Under the pieces are notes generated by a model. It did not search any database, had not been told where the DNA came from, and saw only the letters and a list, made by a program, of their open reading frames with translations. A DNA stretch of 14,397 nucleotides from contig CAZIWT010000094.1 of NCBI GenBank assembly GCA_964542895.1, forward strand, positions 1-14,397, in the 5' to 3' direction. The position numbers and the translations under genes were made by a program. Source of the DNA: Zymogenus sp964542895. Its GTDB lineage: Bacteria; Desulfobacterota; Zymogenia; Zymogenales; Zymogenaceae. Positions 1-7,248 of this stretch are shown in pieces (positions within the stretch are counted from its first letter, which is position 1; every line of letters starts with the position of its first letter).

Positions 1-305
1 TGCCTGTCTTCTACGGCCACAGCGAATCGGTAAATATCGAGACAGAAAAGAAGCTCTCACCCGATGAGGTAAGGGAGATCCTTAAGGATGCCCCCGGTAT
101 CCAAGTTGTGGACGATCCGAAAAATAATATATATCCTCTGGCCACGGTTGCCGCGGGCAAAGACGAGACCTTTGTCGGCAGGATCAGGGAGGATTTCAGC
201 ATCCCCAACGGCATCAATATGTGGATCGTCTCCGACAACGTGAGGAAGGGAGCGGCGCTGAACGCCGTGCAGATAGCGGAATATCTTATAGAGAACCATC
301 TGTAG
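1..305 (+). CDS. asd: Aspartate-semialdehyde dehydrogenase, C-terminal 100 residues (5' end outside window)
   Basis: The enzyme reduces aspartyl phosphate to aspartate semialdehyde with NADPH, the branch point to lysine/diaminopimelate, threonine and methionine; it is cytosolic. The visible reading frame starts at base 3 and ends in TAG at 303-305. It opens with PVFYGHSESVNIETEKK, the conserved stretch around the active-site histidine (GHSE; His274 in the E. coli numbering). It closes with NMWIVSDNVRKGAALNAVQI, the usual C-terminal signature of the family. The nucleophilic cysteine lies upstream of the window and cannot be checked. The next gene starts 10 bases after the stop, so asd is probably the upstream member of the same transcript. 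Nothing looks damaged in the part that can be read. Confidence 0.95.
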   Translation, partial: PVFYGHSESVNIETEKKLSPDEVREILKDAPGIQVVDDPKNNIYPLATVAAGKDETFVGRIREDFSIPNGINMWIVSDNVRKGAALNAVQIAEYLIENHL

Positions 306-315
306 TTTTCTAAAA

Positions 316-2751
316 ATGACCATTGCAGGCATAGAAAAAGAGTATCTCAAGCTTCTGCAGAAGGGAAGTGTTCCCTCAGACGAACGCCTTGCCCTCTCCA
401 AAGGGCTTCTTCCCGACGGCACACCCACCCCCCCCCGTGTCCTGGCAAGGCTTTTTCTTGACGAGGTGGCCAACGTAAGGGAGGAGGCGAGAAAATCCAT
501 CTTGAGGCTGAAGGAGGACGCCCTTTCGCAGATCGCCTCGGACCACTCCACCCATCAGTCGCTCCTGCTGTTTCTGGCCAAACACTTTAATGAATCCCCC
601 ATCGTGGGGACCTCGATTATTGCAAACAAGAACACAACGGAAAAAATCCTCTATTACCTTCAGGGGAGGGGTGAAGAAATCGAAGATGAGCCGGACGATG
701 GGCTGGTCGACAGGGGAGAGCTTTTCCGAAGCGGGAAGTTTGACGATTTTGAGATAGGCGAGGAGGTCGATATAGAGGTATCCACGGAGGAGGAGATTAT
801 TCTGGAGGTCCCCGGGGAAGAGGAGGAGGTGGAGATCGAGCGTAGATCGGTTCTGGATTCTCGGCGTGAGGCCCTCTCGAAAAGTCAGCCCCCCTCGGGA
901 GTCGAGTCGAGGGCGGATAAGGGTGAAGCGGGGTTCGAGTTTGTTTCCGAGAGATACACGGAAAACGATAAGGAGGTAATAATCGAGTTGGAGGAGACGG
1001 ATGAATTCGATGATGAGGAGGAGATATTAATAGGTGAGGATACGGTTTCAGCTTCGGAGGAGGAGAGCGCCCAGGACATACAGCGAAAAATAGATGACAT
1101 AGGAGTTGCCCCCCGCGGTGGAGATCAAATAGTAACCGGGATGGAAGCATCTCCGGAAGAGAGAATCCCCTCTGATGATGAGAAAAAGGAATTCGCATCT
1201 ACGGTTGACCGGATCGAGGACAAGGTCGGCGATATATTCGACATCGATCTCGGGGATGTTCCGACGGGAGGTTCCCCCGGGACGGCCGGGGTAGGGGGAG
1301 GAATCGAATTTGAGGCACAGAAAGAGACCTCGGGATTTGGGGCTTTTACGGAGGAGCATGAGACGGCGGGTGGCGGAATCTCGACCGATTTTCCCAAGTG
1401 GGATATGGATGAACAACCGGTTGATGTGGATAAAGATAAGATGGAGGTATCCCTCGCCTCGGACAGGTTTGTTACACGCCTTCCCATGGGTAAATACATA
1501 CAGAAGGTATCCCCTTTCCACCTGATTAAGAGATCGATAAAGATATTTATTCCCGTCGCCGTATTTATTTTGATCTGTTTCGTTGTTTGGGTCTCGCTGC
1601 CGAAGGGGGAGGTTTCCATCGAGGAGTTTGACAACGGTATCAATCGAATCCTGGTGGAGGTTAAGAAGGAGGGCTTCAATTCCAAGCTGAAAAATCCTTT
1701 TCCTGAAGGGGCGTCTCTCTCCAACTGGGAAACGGTAAAGGCAGAGGATGAGCTGGACTTCGATGTCGGTGACGGTATGTCCGGGGAGAGGAGATTAAGG
1801 GAAAACCTCGCCAAATTTAAGGTCAAATACACAAGAGAGCTCGAATACGATGAGGTCACGGAAGATATTGCGATAAAAAAGAGGTCATATGCAAGGGTTT
1901 CAAAGAGGCTCAAGGCAATAAATAAAGAGCTCTCCGCCTTTGATAAAGAGAAGGAGGGATATATTGAGAGATTTAAGGGGAAGAGTCTCAAAAGGAGCGT
2001 TGTGGTTGATGAGCGTGAAAAAGAGATAGGAAGTTTTAAGGAAAGCTTCAATAAGGAGAAATCGAGGATTGAGAAGATAGAGAAGGATATTGCCGGCGCC
2101 AGGGAGAGGATCGCGGAGTTCGAGAGATATAACGTGCCGACGGCGGAAGATCACGGTTATTATGCAAATAAGCTCGAGCTGGAGGAACTGACCAATCAGT
2201 ATAGAAAACTAAAGCCGAGATTCGATAGATTACAGTCGAACTACAAGGGAGCCCTTAAAAGGTTGGAGGACAAATACGATGAAAGGTTGAGCGCTATTGA
2301 CAGAATAGCGGTGATCAATAAAGAGGTTACCAAGCTGGAGGGAGAGAAAATTCAACTCGATATTGAGAAGAGAATTTACGGGGAGGAGATAGAGGGGTTG
2401 GAAAAGAGGCAGGGCAAGCTCGAGAAGGCCAAGGCGTCCGGGGAAAAGATTACAAGTGAGGGCCTGCCCGTCTTCCTTGTAATGAGCAATTACATCAGGG
2501 AGAATGAAAAATCGCTTGACGATGAAGAGTTAAACGGCAATGGGGAGATATCGTTTTTTGAAAAGTATATGATTAGACGGAAGGGGGCAATTTTAGACGT
2601 TAATATGGTGAATAAAGATGGGAATGAGGAGAAGAAAAGATATTCCACCACCCTTATGAGGATGATAACCAAAAAGAAGTTCTTGATATTTGAATGGGAT
2701 ATGAGCACCACAAAGTGGGTTCTCACCTCCATAGATGAAAAAAAGAAATAA
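316..2751 (+). CDS. Large single-pass membrane protein: HEAT-like N-terminus, acidic linker, exported coiled coil; function unknown
   Basis: I do not recognise this 811-residue protein as a named family. Residues about 1-115 are helical and resemble the HEAT-like module found at the N-terminus of many deltaproteobacterial proteins (GLLP...PPRVLARLFLDEVANVREEAR, then IIANKNTTEKILYYL). Residues about 120-390 are low-complexity and very acidic, with two similar Glu/Asp blocks near 143-175 and 218-242, followed by a Gly-rich stretch near 315-330. One membrane segment lies at about 407-429, with Lys/Arg just before it (KRSIK), which predicts N-terminus inside and C-terminus outside. Residues about 520-705 are charged heptad-like coiled coil, followed by a roughly 100-residue C-terminal domain (LPVFLVMSNY to the end). 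The ATG at 316 has a poor ribosome site; translation may be coupled to asd 10 bases upstream. A run of nine C at 428-436 falls in codons 38-40. A structural or scaffold role linking cytoplasm and envelope is inference only. Confidence 0.85.
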   Translation: MTIAGIEKEYLKLLQKGSVPSDERLALSKGLLPDGTPTPPRVLARLFLDEVANVREEARKSILRLKEDALSQIASDHSTHQSLLLFLAKHFNESPIVGTSIIANKNTTEKILYYLQGRGEEIEDEPDDGLVDRGELFRSGKFDDFEIGEEVDIEVSTEEEIILEVPGEEEEVEIERRSVLDSRREALSKSQPPSGVESRADKGEAGFEFVSERYTENDKEVIIELEETDEFDDEEEILIGEDTVSASEEESAQDIQRKIDDIGVAPRGGDQIVTGMEASPEERIPSDDEKKEFASTVDRIEDKVGDIFDIDLGDVPTGGSPGTAGVGGGIEFEAQKETSGFGAFTEEHETAGGGISTDFPKWDMDEQPVDVDKDKMEVSLASDRFVTRLPMGKYIQKVSPFHLIKRSIKIFIPVAVFILICFVVWVSLPKGEVSIEEFDNGINRILVEVKKEGFNSKLKNPFPEGASLSNWETVKAEDELDFDVGDGMSGERRLRENLAKFKVKYTRELEYDEVTEDIAIKKRSYARVSKRLKAINKELSAFDKEKEGYIERFKGKSLKRSVVVDEREKEIGSFKESFNKEKSRIEKIEKDIAGARERIAEFERYNVPTAEDHGYYANKLELEELTNQYRKLKPRFDRLQSNYKGALKRLEDKYDERLSAIDRIAVINKEVTKLEGEKIQLDIEKRIYGEEIEGLEKRQGKLEKAKASGEKITSEGLPVFLVMSNYIRENEKSLDDEELNGNGEISFFEKYMIRRKGAILDVNMVNKDGNEEKKRYSTTLMRMITKKKFLIFEWDMSTTKWVLTSIDEKKK

Positions 2752-2760
2752 TCGATATCC

Positions 2761-3558
2761 ATGAAATTCCTTCAAGACATAACCCTGGGCCAATATATGC
2801 CCCAGGATTCTTTTATTCACAGGCTTGACCCCAGGGTGAAATTTTTTATTCTGTTGATCCTCATGGTCACCCTGTTCTTTATCGAGGCCCCGCTCAAGTT
2901 TTTACTGATGGGGCTTATCGTTTTTCTGGCGATAAGGTTGTCCAGGATCCCTGCAGGTTACGTCTTGAAGGGGGTGGCCCCGTTTATATGGCTTTTTCTC
3001 TTTGCGGCCTGCGCCCATTTCTTCTTCACGCCCGGAAGATCCATCAGGCCCTTTCCCATCGGGTTCGTGAACGTGACCGTCGAGGGTGTGGTTAACGGAA
3101 CCGTCATCACGTTGAGAATACTCCTTATTATAGTCCTCTCTTCGATGCTGACATTGACCACGACCCCCCTGGAGCTGACAACGGCCTTAAAGAGGGTGTT
3201 GTCCCCCCTCAAGCGATTCAAGGTCCCCGTCAATGACTTCGCCATGATGATGATGCTGACGATAAGGTTCGTGCCGATCCTGCTCCTCGAGGCCCAGAGG
3301 ATCATCAACGCCCAGAGATCGAGGGGGATCAACTTCGAGACCGGGGGCCTTGTCCAGCGCGCGAAAAAGCTCGTGCCGATATTGATTCCGCTCTTCAACC
3401 TCTCTTTCTTGAGGGCGGACGAGCTCTCGGTCGCGATGATCTGCCGGGGGTACGCCACCGGAAAGGAGAGGACGAGCTTCAGGGAGGTCCGTTTTTCAAC
3501 CCCAGATTTCTTCGCCCTTGCAACGGTAATAGTTGTATTGCCCTTCTTTTTCATTTAA
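2761..3558 (+). CDS. ecfT: ECF transporter transmembrane (T) component EcfT/CbiQ family
   Basis: This 265-residue membrane protein couples ATP hydrolysis by EcfA-type ATPases to movement of a substrate-binding S component in energy-coupling-factor vitamin transporters. The N-terminus (FIHRLDPRVKFFILLILMV) is the standard CbiQ/EcfT opening. Hydrophobic segments follow at about 27-60, 70-90, 113-132 and near the C-terminus (248-265). The two coupling-helix motifs that contact the ATPases are present: AQRSRG at 184-189 and ICRG at 227-230. It begins 9 bases after the preceding stop and ends 1 base before truA. The neighbourhood ecfT-truA recalls the Firmicutes order ecfA-ecfA2-ecfT-truA. Here no ATPase gene is in the window, but a bioY gene follows truA, so biotin is the likely cargo; the T component could also be shared with other S components. 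Confidence 0.92.
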   Translation: MKFLQDITLGQYMPQDSFIHRLDPRVKFFILLILMVTLFFIEAPLKFLLMGLIVFLAIRLSRIPAGYVLKGVAPFIWLFLFAACAHFFFTPGRSIRPFPIGFVNVTVEGVVNGTVITLRILLIIVLSSMLTLTTTPLELTTALKRVLSPLKRFKVPVNDFAMMMMLTIRFVPILLLEAQRIINAQRSRGINFETGGLVQRAKKLVPILIPLFNLSFLRADELSVAMICRGYATGKERTSFREVRFSTPDFFALATVIVVLPFFFI

Positions 3559-3559
3559 A

Positions 3560-4300
3560 ATGAGGAACATCAAGCTAACCATCTCCTACGACGGCACCCA
3601 TTTCTATGGATGGCAGATGCAGTCAAGGGAGAGGACGGTGCAGGGGGTTATTGAGGATTGTCTCGGCATAATGCTTAAAGGCAAGGTGAGGATTACCGGA
3701 TCGGGGAGGACCGATGCTAAGGTTCACGCCCTGGCGCAGGTTGCGAATTTCAAGACCGAGAGCGGGATAGACTGCGGCAGCTTTTTGAGGGGCTTAAACT
3801 CCCTGTTGCCGGGGGACGTGAGGATTACAGGCGTTGAAGATGAGGAGGAAGGTTTTAACGCTAGGAGATCCGCCTTGTCGAGGAGGTATCGGTATCTGAT
3901 CTACAACGGTAAGGTGCCGTCCCCCTTTTTGAGAAACTACGCCTGGAGCCTCTTCAGTCGCCTCGATGTGGATGCCGTCACCGGGGCGGGGTCTATGCTC
4001 CTCGGCAGCCACGACTTCTCCTCCTTCGTCGGGGGGAAGAACGAGACGGGAAGCACCGTGAGGGACGTGAAAGATTTCAGGGCGGAGAGATTGAACGGCG
4101 ATTTTATTTCGATAGAGATAGAGGCCAACGCCTTTTTGAGGCACATGGTCAGGAATATCGTGGGGACGCTGGTGGATGTGGGTTGGGGAAAGATCGGATC
4201 CGGGGAGTTCGGAGACATCTTGAACGCAAGGGACAGGGGCGCGGCGGGGATTACGGCGTCTCCCCAGGGATTGTATCTTGTTGAGGTGAGATACCCGTGA
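3560..4300 (+). CDS. truA: tRNA pseudouridine(38-40) synthase TruA
   Basis: TruA converts uridine to pseudouridine at positions 38-40 in the anticodon arm of many tRNAs; it works as a cytosolic dimer without cofactor. The 246 residues match the family's length. The start is the ATG at 3560, giving MRNIKLTISYDGTHFYGWQ, the canonical N-terminus; an upstream in-frame ATG at 3533 lies inside ecfT and would add nine residues foreign to the family. The catalytic aspartate is Asp52 in GSGRTDAKVHA. The usual glycine after RTDA is Lys54 here, a variant I regard as tolerated. Further family signatures are RRYRYLI, the SFVG segment near residue 153, and FLRHMVRNIVGTLVDVG near 192-208. It is sandwiched between ecfT and bioY, with a 4-base GTGA overlap to bioY, so all three are presumably cotranscribed. 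Confidence 0.96.
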   Translation: MRNIKLTISYDGTHFYGWQMQSRERTVQGVIEDCLGIMLKGKVRITGSGRTDAKVHALAQVANFKTESGIDCGSFLRGLNSLLPGDVRITGVEDEEEGFNARRSALSRRYRYLIYNGKVPSPFLRNYAWSLFSRLDVDAVTGAGSMLLGSHDFSSFVGGKNETGSTVRDVKDFRAERLNGDFISIEIEANAFLRHMVRNIVGTLVDVGWGKIGSGEFGDILNARDRGAAGITASPQGLYLVEVRYP

Positions 4301-4851
4301 AGAGGACGAAATCACTTAAGATTTATATTTTGGCCTCGCTATTCGCGGCACTGACGGCGGCGTCCGCCTTCATCAAGCTCCCCACGCCGTGGGTTCCCCT
4401 GACCCTCCAGACACTCCTGGTCTATCTCTCGGGACTTATGCTCGGTCCATGGGGAGGGGCGGTGTCACAGATCCTGTATCTGTTCATCGGCCTTGCGGGG
4501 CTGCCCGTCTTTACCGGTGGGGGCGGCCCGACCTACGTCCTGTATCCCACGTTCGGCTATCTGGTCGGTTTTGTGCCCGCCTCGTTTGTAATGGGTTTCT
4601 TTGCCGAGCGGGGGAGGTACCTCCGGCCCGCCCTGGGCGTCTTGTTGGGCGTTTTGGTTATCTACGTTTTCGGAGTTCCCTATCTATATTTCTCGGCAAA
4701 CTATCTCTTGGGAAAGGAGATGGCTTTTTTGTCCGCCTTTAAGATAGGCTTTCTGATCCCGATAGCGACCGATATCTTCAAGGGGGGCGCGGCCCTGGGG
4801 ATATTCTATCTGATCAGGATTAGGATGCCGTTTCCCGTAAGTAAGCGATGA
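4297..4851 (+). CDS. bioY: Biotin transporter BioY (ECF S component)
   Basis: BioY binds biotin in the membrane and takes it up, with the EcfT/EcfA module for high-affinity transport. The 184-residue protein is mostly hydrophobic, with about six membrane segments. Family signatures are VPLTLQTLLVYLSGLMLG at 33-50, YLFIGLAGLPVFTGGGGPTY near 61-80, PTFGYLVGF near 84-92, and a late Asp-Lys pair (IATDIFKGG) near 156-164 that matches the biotin-contacting end of the family. The usual GPTGGYL appears as YPTFGYL. The start is GTG at 4297, overlapping the truA TGA (GTGA), with a clear ribosome site GAGGTGAG at 4283-4290. Another 4-base overlap (ATGA) joins it to the next gene. No biotin synthesis gene and no birA are in the window, so biotin scavenging is suggested but auxotrophy is not shown. 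Confidence 0.94.
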   Translation: MKRTKSLKIYILASLFAALTAASAFIKLPTPWVPLTLQTLLVYLSGLMLGPWGGAVSQILYLFIGLAGLPVFTGGGGPTYVLYPTFGYLVGFVPASFVMGFFAERGRYLRPALGVLLGVLVIYVFGVPYLYFSANYLLGKEMAFLSAFKIGFLIPIATDIFKGGAALGIFYLIRIRMPFPVSKR

Positions 4852-5813
4852 TTGACGACAATCCGACATTGTTTGATGTTCCGGGGAGGAAGCTCAAGGG
4901 GGTGATGGAGGATATCGCGGTCCTTAACCTCAAGGGGGCGAAGACCAAGATGGCATCCCTCCTCAAGCAGTACCCGGAAAACGGCGATATAGGGAGGGAG
5001 GCGGAGATATTGAAGATCATCGAGTTGCAAATAGACGAGGGGACCACGCCCCCACGGCTGCTGGCTGGCTTCAACTCGATCAAGAGGCATTTAAATTCGA
5101 TATCGTACCTCCCCGAATATCTGGGCGATCTTGAGCTCTCCTTTTTCCAGAAGATCGTGGATGCCTTCGGGGAGGAGGAGATAAAACCGGTCCACGGCTA
5201 TCCGGTTGGGTTTTTGCTTACGAAGGCGGGAAGGTTCAAGGATGCGGAGGAGTCGCTCTTAAGCGAGCTCGACGACCCCTCCCTCCCCTCAAGCAAGAGG
5301 GCGCGTCTTCTCGGGTACCTGGGGGATCTCTTCTTTATGGTCGGTGACACCGACGGGGGAAGGTCCCACTACCTCAAAGCGGTCCTTACCGATTGGCGGG
5401 GGATCGACAAGAAAAATATCGCCGATGAGGATGTGCTGTCCCTTATTATGGGAACGTATATCCCCGAGGGAAAGGGCGGGATATGGGCGGCCCCCACGGG
5501 TCATATGCTGATGGTGTTTCAATCGGGATCGTTTAAGGGCCCGGATGACCTTATGGATTTCTACAACGAGTTTATCCGCCTGAAGGATGTGGCAAAGGAG
5601 GACGATTCGGAGGAGGTGGGGGGAAAGCTCTTCTACCACGCCCTCGTCATCGAGGAGAACGAGGACGTCTTCAGGTCCCTCAAGGGGACGGACAGGATGG
5701 GGTTGAGAAAGCTGATGAGGGAGCTTAACTCCAAGCTCTTCAAGCTCCATACGAAGCTGTCGGTATCCAGAAGGGACGGGGAGACCGATTTGGGGGAAGA
5801 CAGGGTCGGGTAG
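4848..5813 (+). CDS. TPR-like cytoplasmic protein of unknown function
   Basis: I do not recognise this 321-residue protein. It has no signal peptide or membrane segment. It appears all-helical: residues about 17-40 look like one helical hairpin (LKGAKTKMASLLKQYP), and about 118-185 resemble two degenerate tetratricopeptide repeats (GFLLTKAGRFKDAEESLL, then LLGYLGDLFFMVGDTDGGRSHYLKA). The middle part (about 206-245) is less repetitive, and the C-terminus (283-303) is basic and helical. A role as a protein-binding adaptor is the most that can be inferred. The ATG at 4848 overlaps the bioY stop (ATGA), so its translation is probably coupled to bioY. It is the last gene of the run. After its TAG the same frame stays open to 5903, through the tandem repeat. 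Confidence 0.85.
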   Translation: MIDDNPTLFDVPGRKLKGVMEDIAVLNLKGAKTKMASLLKQYPENGDIGREAEILKIIELQIDEGTTPPRLLAGFNSIKRHLNSISYLPEYLGDLELSFFQKIVDAFGEEEIKPVHGYPVGFLLTKAGRFKDAEESLLSELDDPSLPSSKRARLLGYLGDLFFMVGDTDGGRSHYLKAVLTDWRGIDKKNIADEDVLSLIMGTYIPEGKGGIWAAPTGHMLMVFQSGSFKGPDDLMDFYNEFIRLKDVAKEDDSEEVGGKLFYHALVIEENEDVFRSLKGTDRMGLRKLMRELNSKLFKLHTKLSVSRRDGETDLGEDRVG

Positions 5814-5840
5814 CCCCCTTTGGCTCTCCTCTCCGGCTCT

Positions 5841-5900
5841 CAAATATCTATTCAAATATTTATTAAAAGAGCTATTCAAATATCTATCCAAATATCTACT
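5841..5900. repeat. 12-base tandem repeat, five units, between two convergent genes
   Basis: Five consecutive 12-base units, consensus CAAATATCTATT on the + strand, start at 5841, 5853, 5865, 5877 and 5889. Units 1, 2, 4 and 5 differ from the consensus by two bases at most; unit 3 (AAAAGAGCTATT) is degenerate. The block is far more AT-rich than its surroundings. It lies just past the stop of the + strand TPR-like gene, and its right end overlaps the last codon and stop of the - strand DUF488 gene. Read on the - strand in the DUF488 frame, the units are TAG ATA TTT GAA-like, so each one carries a stop codon. No classical hairpin-plus-T-run terminator is visible between the two genes. Confidence 0.93.
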
Positions 5901-6366
5901 TAAAAAGTCCCGGAGGGCTTTGACCATCGTCCGCGATAGTCGTCGAGTCGGAGAGGATGTGAACCACATCGACCCCCCTCCTCTTCAGCTCCCGGGAGAC
6001 CAGGTGTTTTCGGTGGCACCGATTTGGGTCTCTCTCAGAACACATTATTGCGGTCCTCTTTTCGCCCGCGATCTTTATAAGCTCCTCTATCCCGGCATGA
6101 AAGCTCTCTCTTTGGGAGATCTCGTGGAAAGTGAGCGGTTTTCCCTTACCCGAGTCCGCTCTACCCCCGAGCCGATCGCCCATAAAAAGATACTCCATCC
6201 CCTGATCCTCGAGGGGCGCTGTTATCCTGTTCTTGTTGAAGTGGGGGACGTATCTGGAGTAGGGCGTTGACCTTACATCCACGATTATCTCTATCCGGGA
6301 GCCCTTGAGGAAAGAGACAAATTTCGCAAAATCGTGGTTGCTGTGTCCTATAGTGAATACCTTCAA
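5896..6366 (-). CDS. DUF488 family protein
   Basis: A 156-residue cytosolic protein of the DUF488 family, whose biochemical role is not established. The family core is complete: TIGHSN at 5-10, VDVRSTPYSRYVPHFN at 29-44, YLFMGDRLGG at 59-68 and the C-x-E...CHR motif (Cys109, Glu111, Cys117, His118, Arg119) near the end, followed by VDVVHI. The conserved Cys/His/Arg set suggests a redox, metal or nucleophile role, but that is inference. The start is TTG at 6364-6366, chosen because the family begins exactly with this M-K-x-x-TIGHS stretch; the frame is closed by a TGA a short way upstream and offers no better start. The stop is the TAG at 5896-5898, inside the last unit of the 12-base repeat. 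It lies 117 bases downstream of the other - strand gene and may share its transcript. Confidence 0.9.
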   Translation of the reverse strand: MKVFTIGHSNHDFAKFVSFLKGSRIEIIVDVRSTPYSRYVPHFNKNRITAPLEDQGMEYLFMGDRLGGRADSGKGKPLTFHEISQRESFHAGIEELIKIAGEKRTAIMCSERDPNRCHRKHLVSRELKRRGVDVVHILSDSTTIADDGQSPPGLFK

Positions 6367-6483
6367 TAAGGCCCCCGACTTTTTTGTGATAAGGCAAAAT
6401 CTCCTTCACCATCTCCGTTGTGAAGAAATGCCCCTTCTTTTTAATGCCATAGACGGGGGGAAAAACGGACGAGGTAATCGCAT

Positions 6484-7170
6484 CTAATATATTATGAGTG
6501 AGTGGAATGAGGCGTCCACCGCCTTTTTGTATTCATTGAATTTATCCTCGGTGCCGAAAAAGGTCAGGGAGACCGTGTGGGTGGGGGTGTAGTATTCCAC
6601 AATCCAGATGTTCTTCCCTCCGAAGAGCTTGTTGGACTCCGTCCCGAGGGCTACCAACATTACCCCCGGGTATCCCCTCAGCTCGACCGGCTTTATCTCG
6701 ATTAAGGAGTAGTTGGAGGTGGAGAATGTTCTCTTGTACTCCGACAGCTTCTTGTCCCTGAACGCCGCAATTTCGGCGTTAGGATCGGCGTCTTCATCCC
6801 CTTTGCCGCGATTCACGTCTTCGGACAGCCCCTTTTCCCCTTCGGGATCAGATACCTTCTCCCCCTCCGCTCCTTTTCCGCTCTTGTTTTCCTGGACCAA
6901 ATAGGCTATCCGGGTATCCTTGTCATTTACCGGCGAGTAGAGGGACTTCCCGTAGAAATCCCACTTGACCCAGCCTTCCGGCGGCAAAAAGGAGGAAATG
7001 TTCAGGGGATCAGATACCCTCGAAACCCTGTTTTTTGTCGATTCCTCGCCGGTTGTGGCTCCAATGAAATAAGCTGTGATAAATAATACGATTGCCGTCA
7101 CTGCCAAGCGCCTTTTTGTGTTGAGGAGCCGCTTTTTGGGCGGGATGTGTGTCCTTTGTGGTAATATCAT
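6484..7170 (-). CDS. Membrane-anchored or secreted protein with PsbP-like C-terminal domain, function unknown
   Basis: 228 residues. After a basic N-terminus (KKRLLNTKRR) comes one hydrophobic segment at about 22-38 that could be an uncleaved anchor or signal peptide, so the rest should lie outside the cytoplasm. Residues about 55-92 (FLPPEGWVKWDFYGKSLYSP) and 135-225 form a split alpha/beta domain; the pattern of a Gly-Tyr-Pro-Gly turn (LRGYPGVMLVAL), a strand pair (NIWIVEYYT, HTVSLTFFG) and a final helix ending near VDASFHSL resembles the PsbP/Mog1/DcrB fold. Between the halves, residues about 95-132 are a charged Lys/Glu/Asp/Gly-rich insertion. I assign no function. The ATG at 7168-7170 has no clear ribosome site, so a later start is possible. 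A sigma-70-like promoter lies about 75 bases upstream. Confidence 0.82.
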   Translation of the reverse strand: MILPQRTHIPPKKRLLNTKRRLAVTAIVLFITAYFIGATTGEESTKNRVSRVSDPLNISSFLPPEGWVKWDFYGKSLYSPVNDKDTRIAYLVQENKSGKGAEGEKVSDPEGEKGLSEDVNRGKGDEDADPNAEIAAFRDKKLSEYKRTFSTSNYSLIEIKPVELRGYPGVMLVALGTESNKLFGGKNIWIVEYYTPTHTVSLTFFGTEDKFNEYKKAVDASFHSLIIY

Positions 7171-7248
7171 TATATTCTATACTATCTTATTCAATTTCTC
7201 TTTCATCTATTTTCACTTTAGGTTCGTTGGGATGTTCGCAGTATAAAC

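Noticed and set aside
797..2051. Long open frames on the - strand opposite the large membrane protein gene
   Set aside because: They are Ser/Pro/Leu-rich mirror images of the acidic and coiled-coil coding sequence, have no ribosome sites and no recognisable domains.
2958..3554. 198-codon - strand frame opposite ecfT
   Set aside because: ecfT is a clear family member with both coupling motifs; the antisense frame shows only shadow composition.
3533..3559. Earlier ATG for truA
   Set aside because: It lies inside ecfT and adds residues not found in the family; the ATG at 3560 gives the canonical TruA N-terminus.
4240..4300. Biotin-repressor (BirA/BioR) operator ahead of bioY
   Set aside because: bioY overlaps truA and there is no intergenic space or recognisable dyad; any control must be at the operon promoter outside the window.
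5814..5840. Hairpin terminator AGCC...GGCT between the convergent genes
   Set aside because: Four-base stem without a following T-run; too weak to call.
5289..5969. 226-codon - strand frame that crosses the 12-base repeat and gives a Tyr-Leu-Asn-Arg periodic peptide
   Set aside because: It overlaps the TPR-like gene and the end of DUF488, and the periodic peptide is just the DNA repeat read in another frame.
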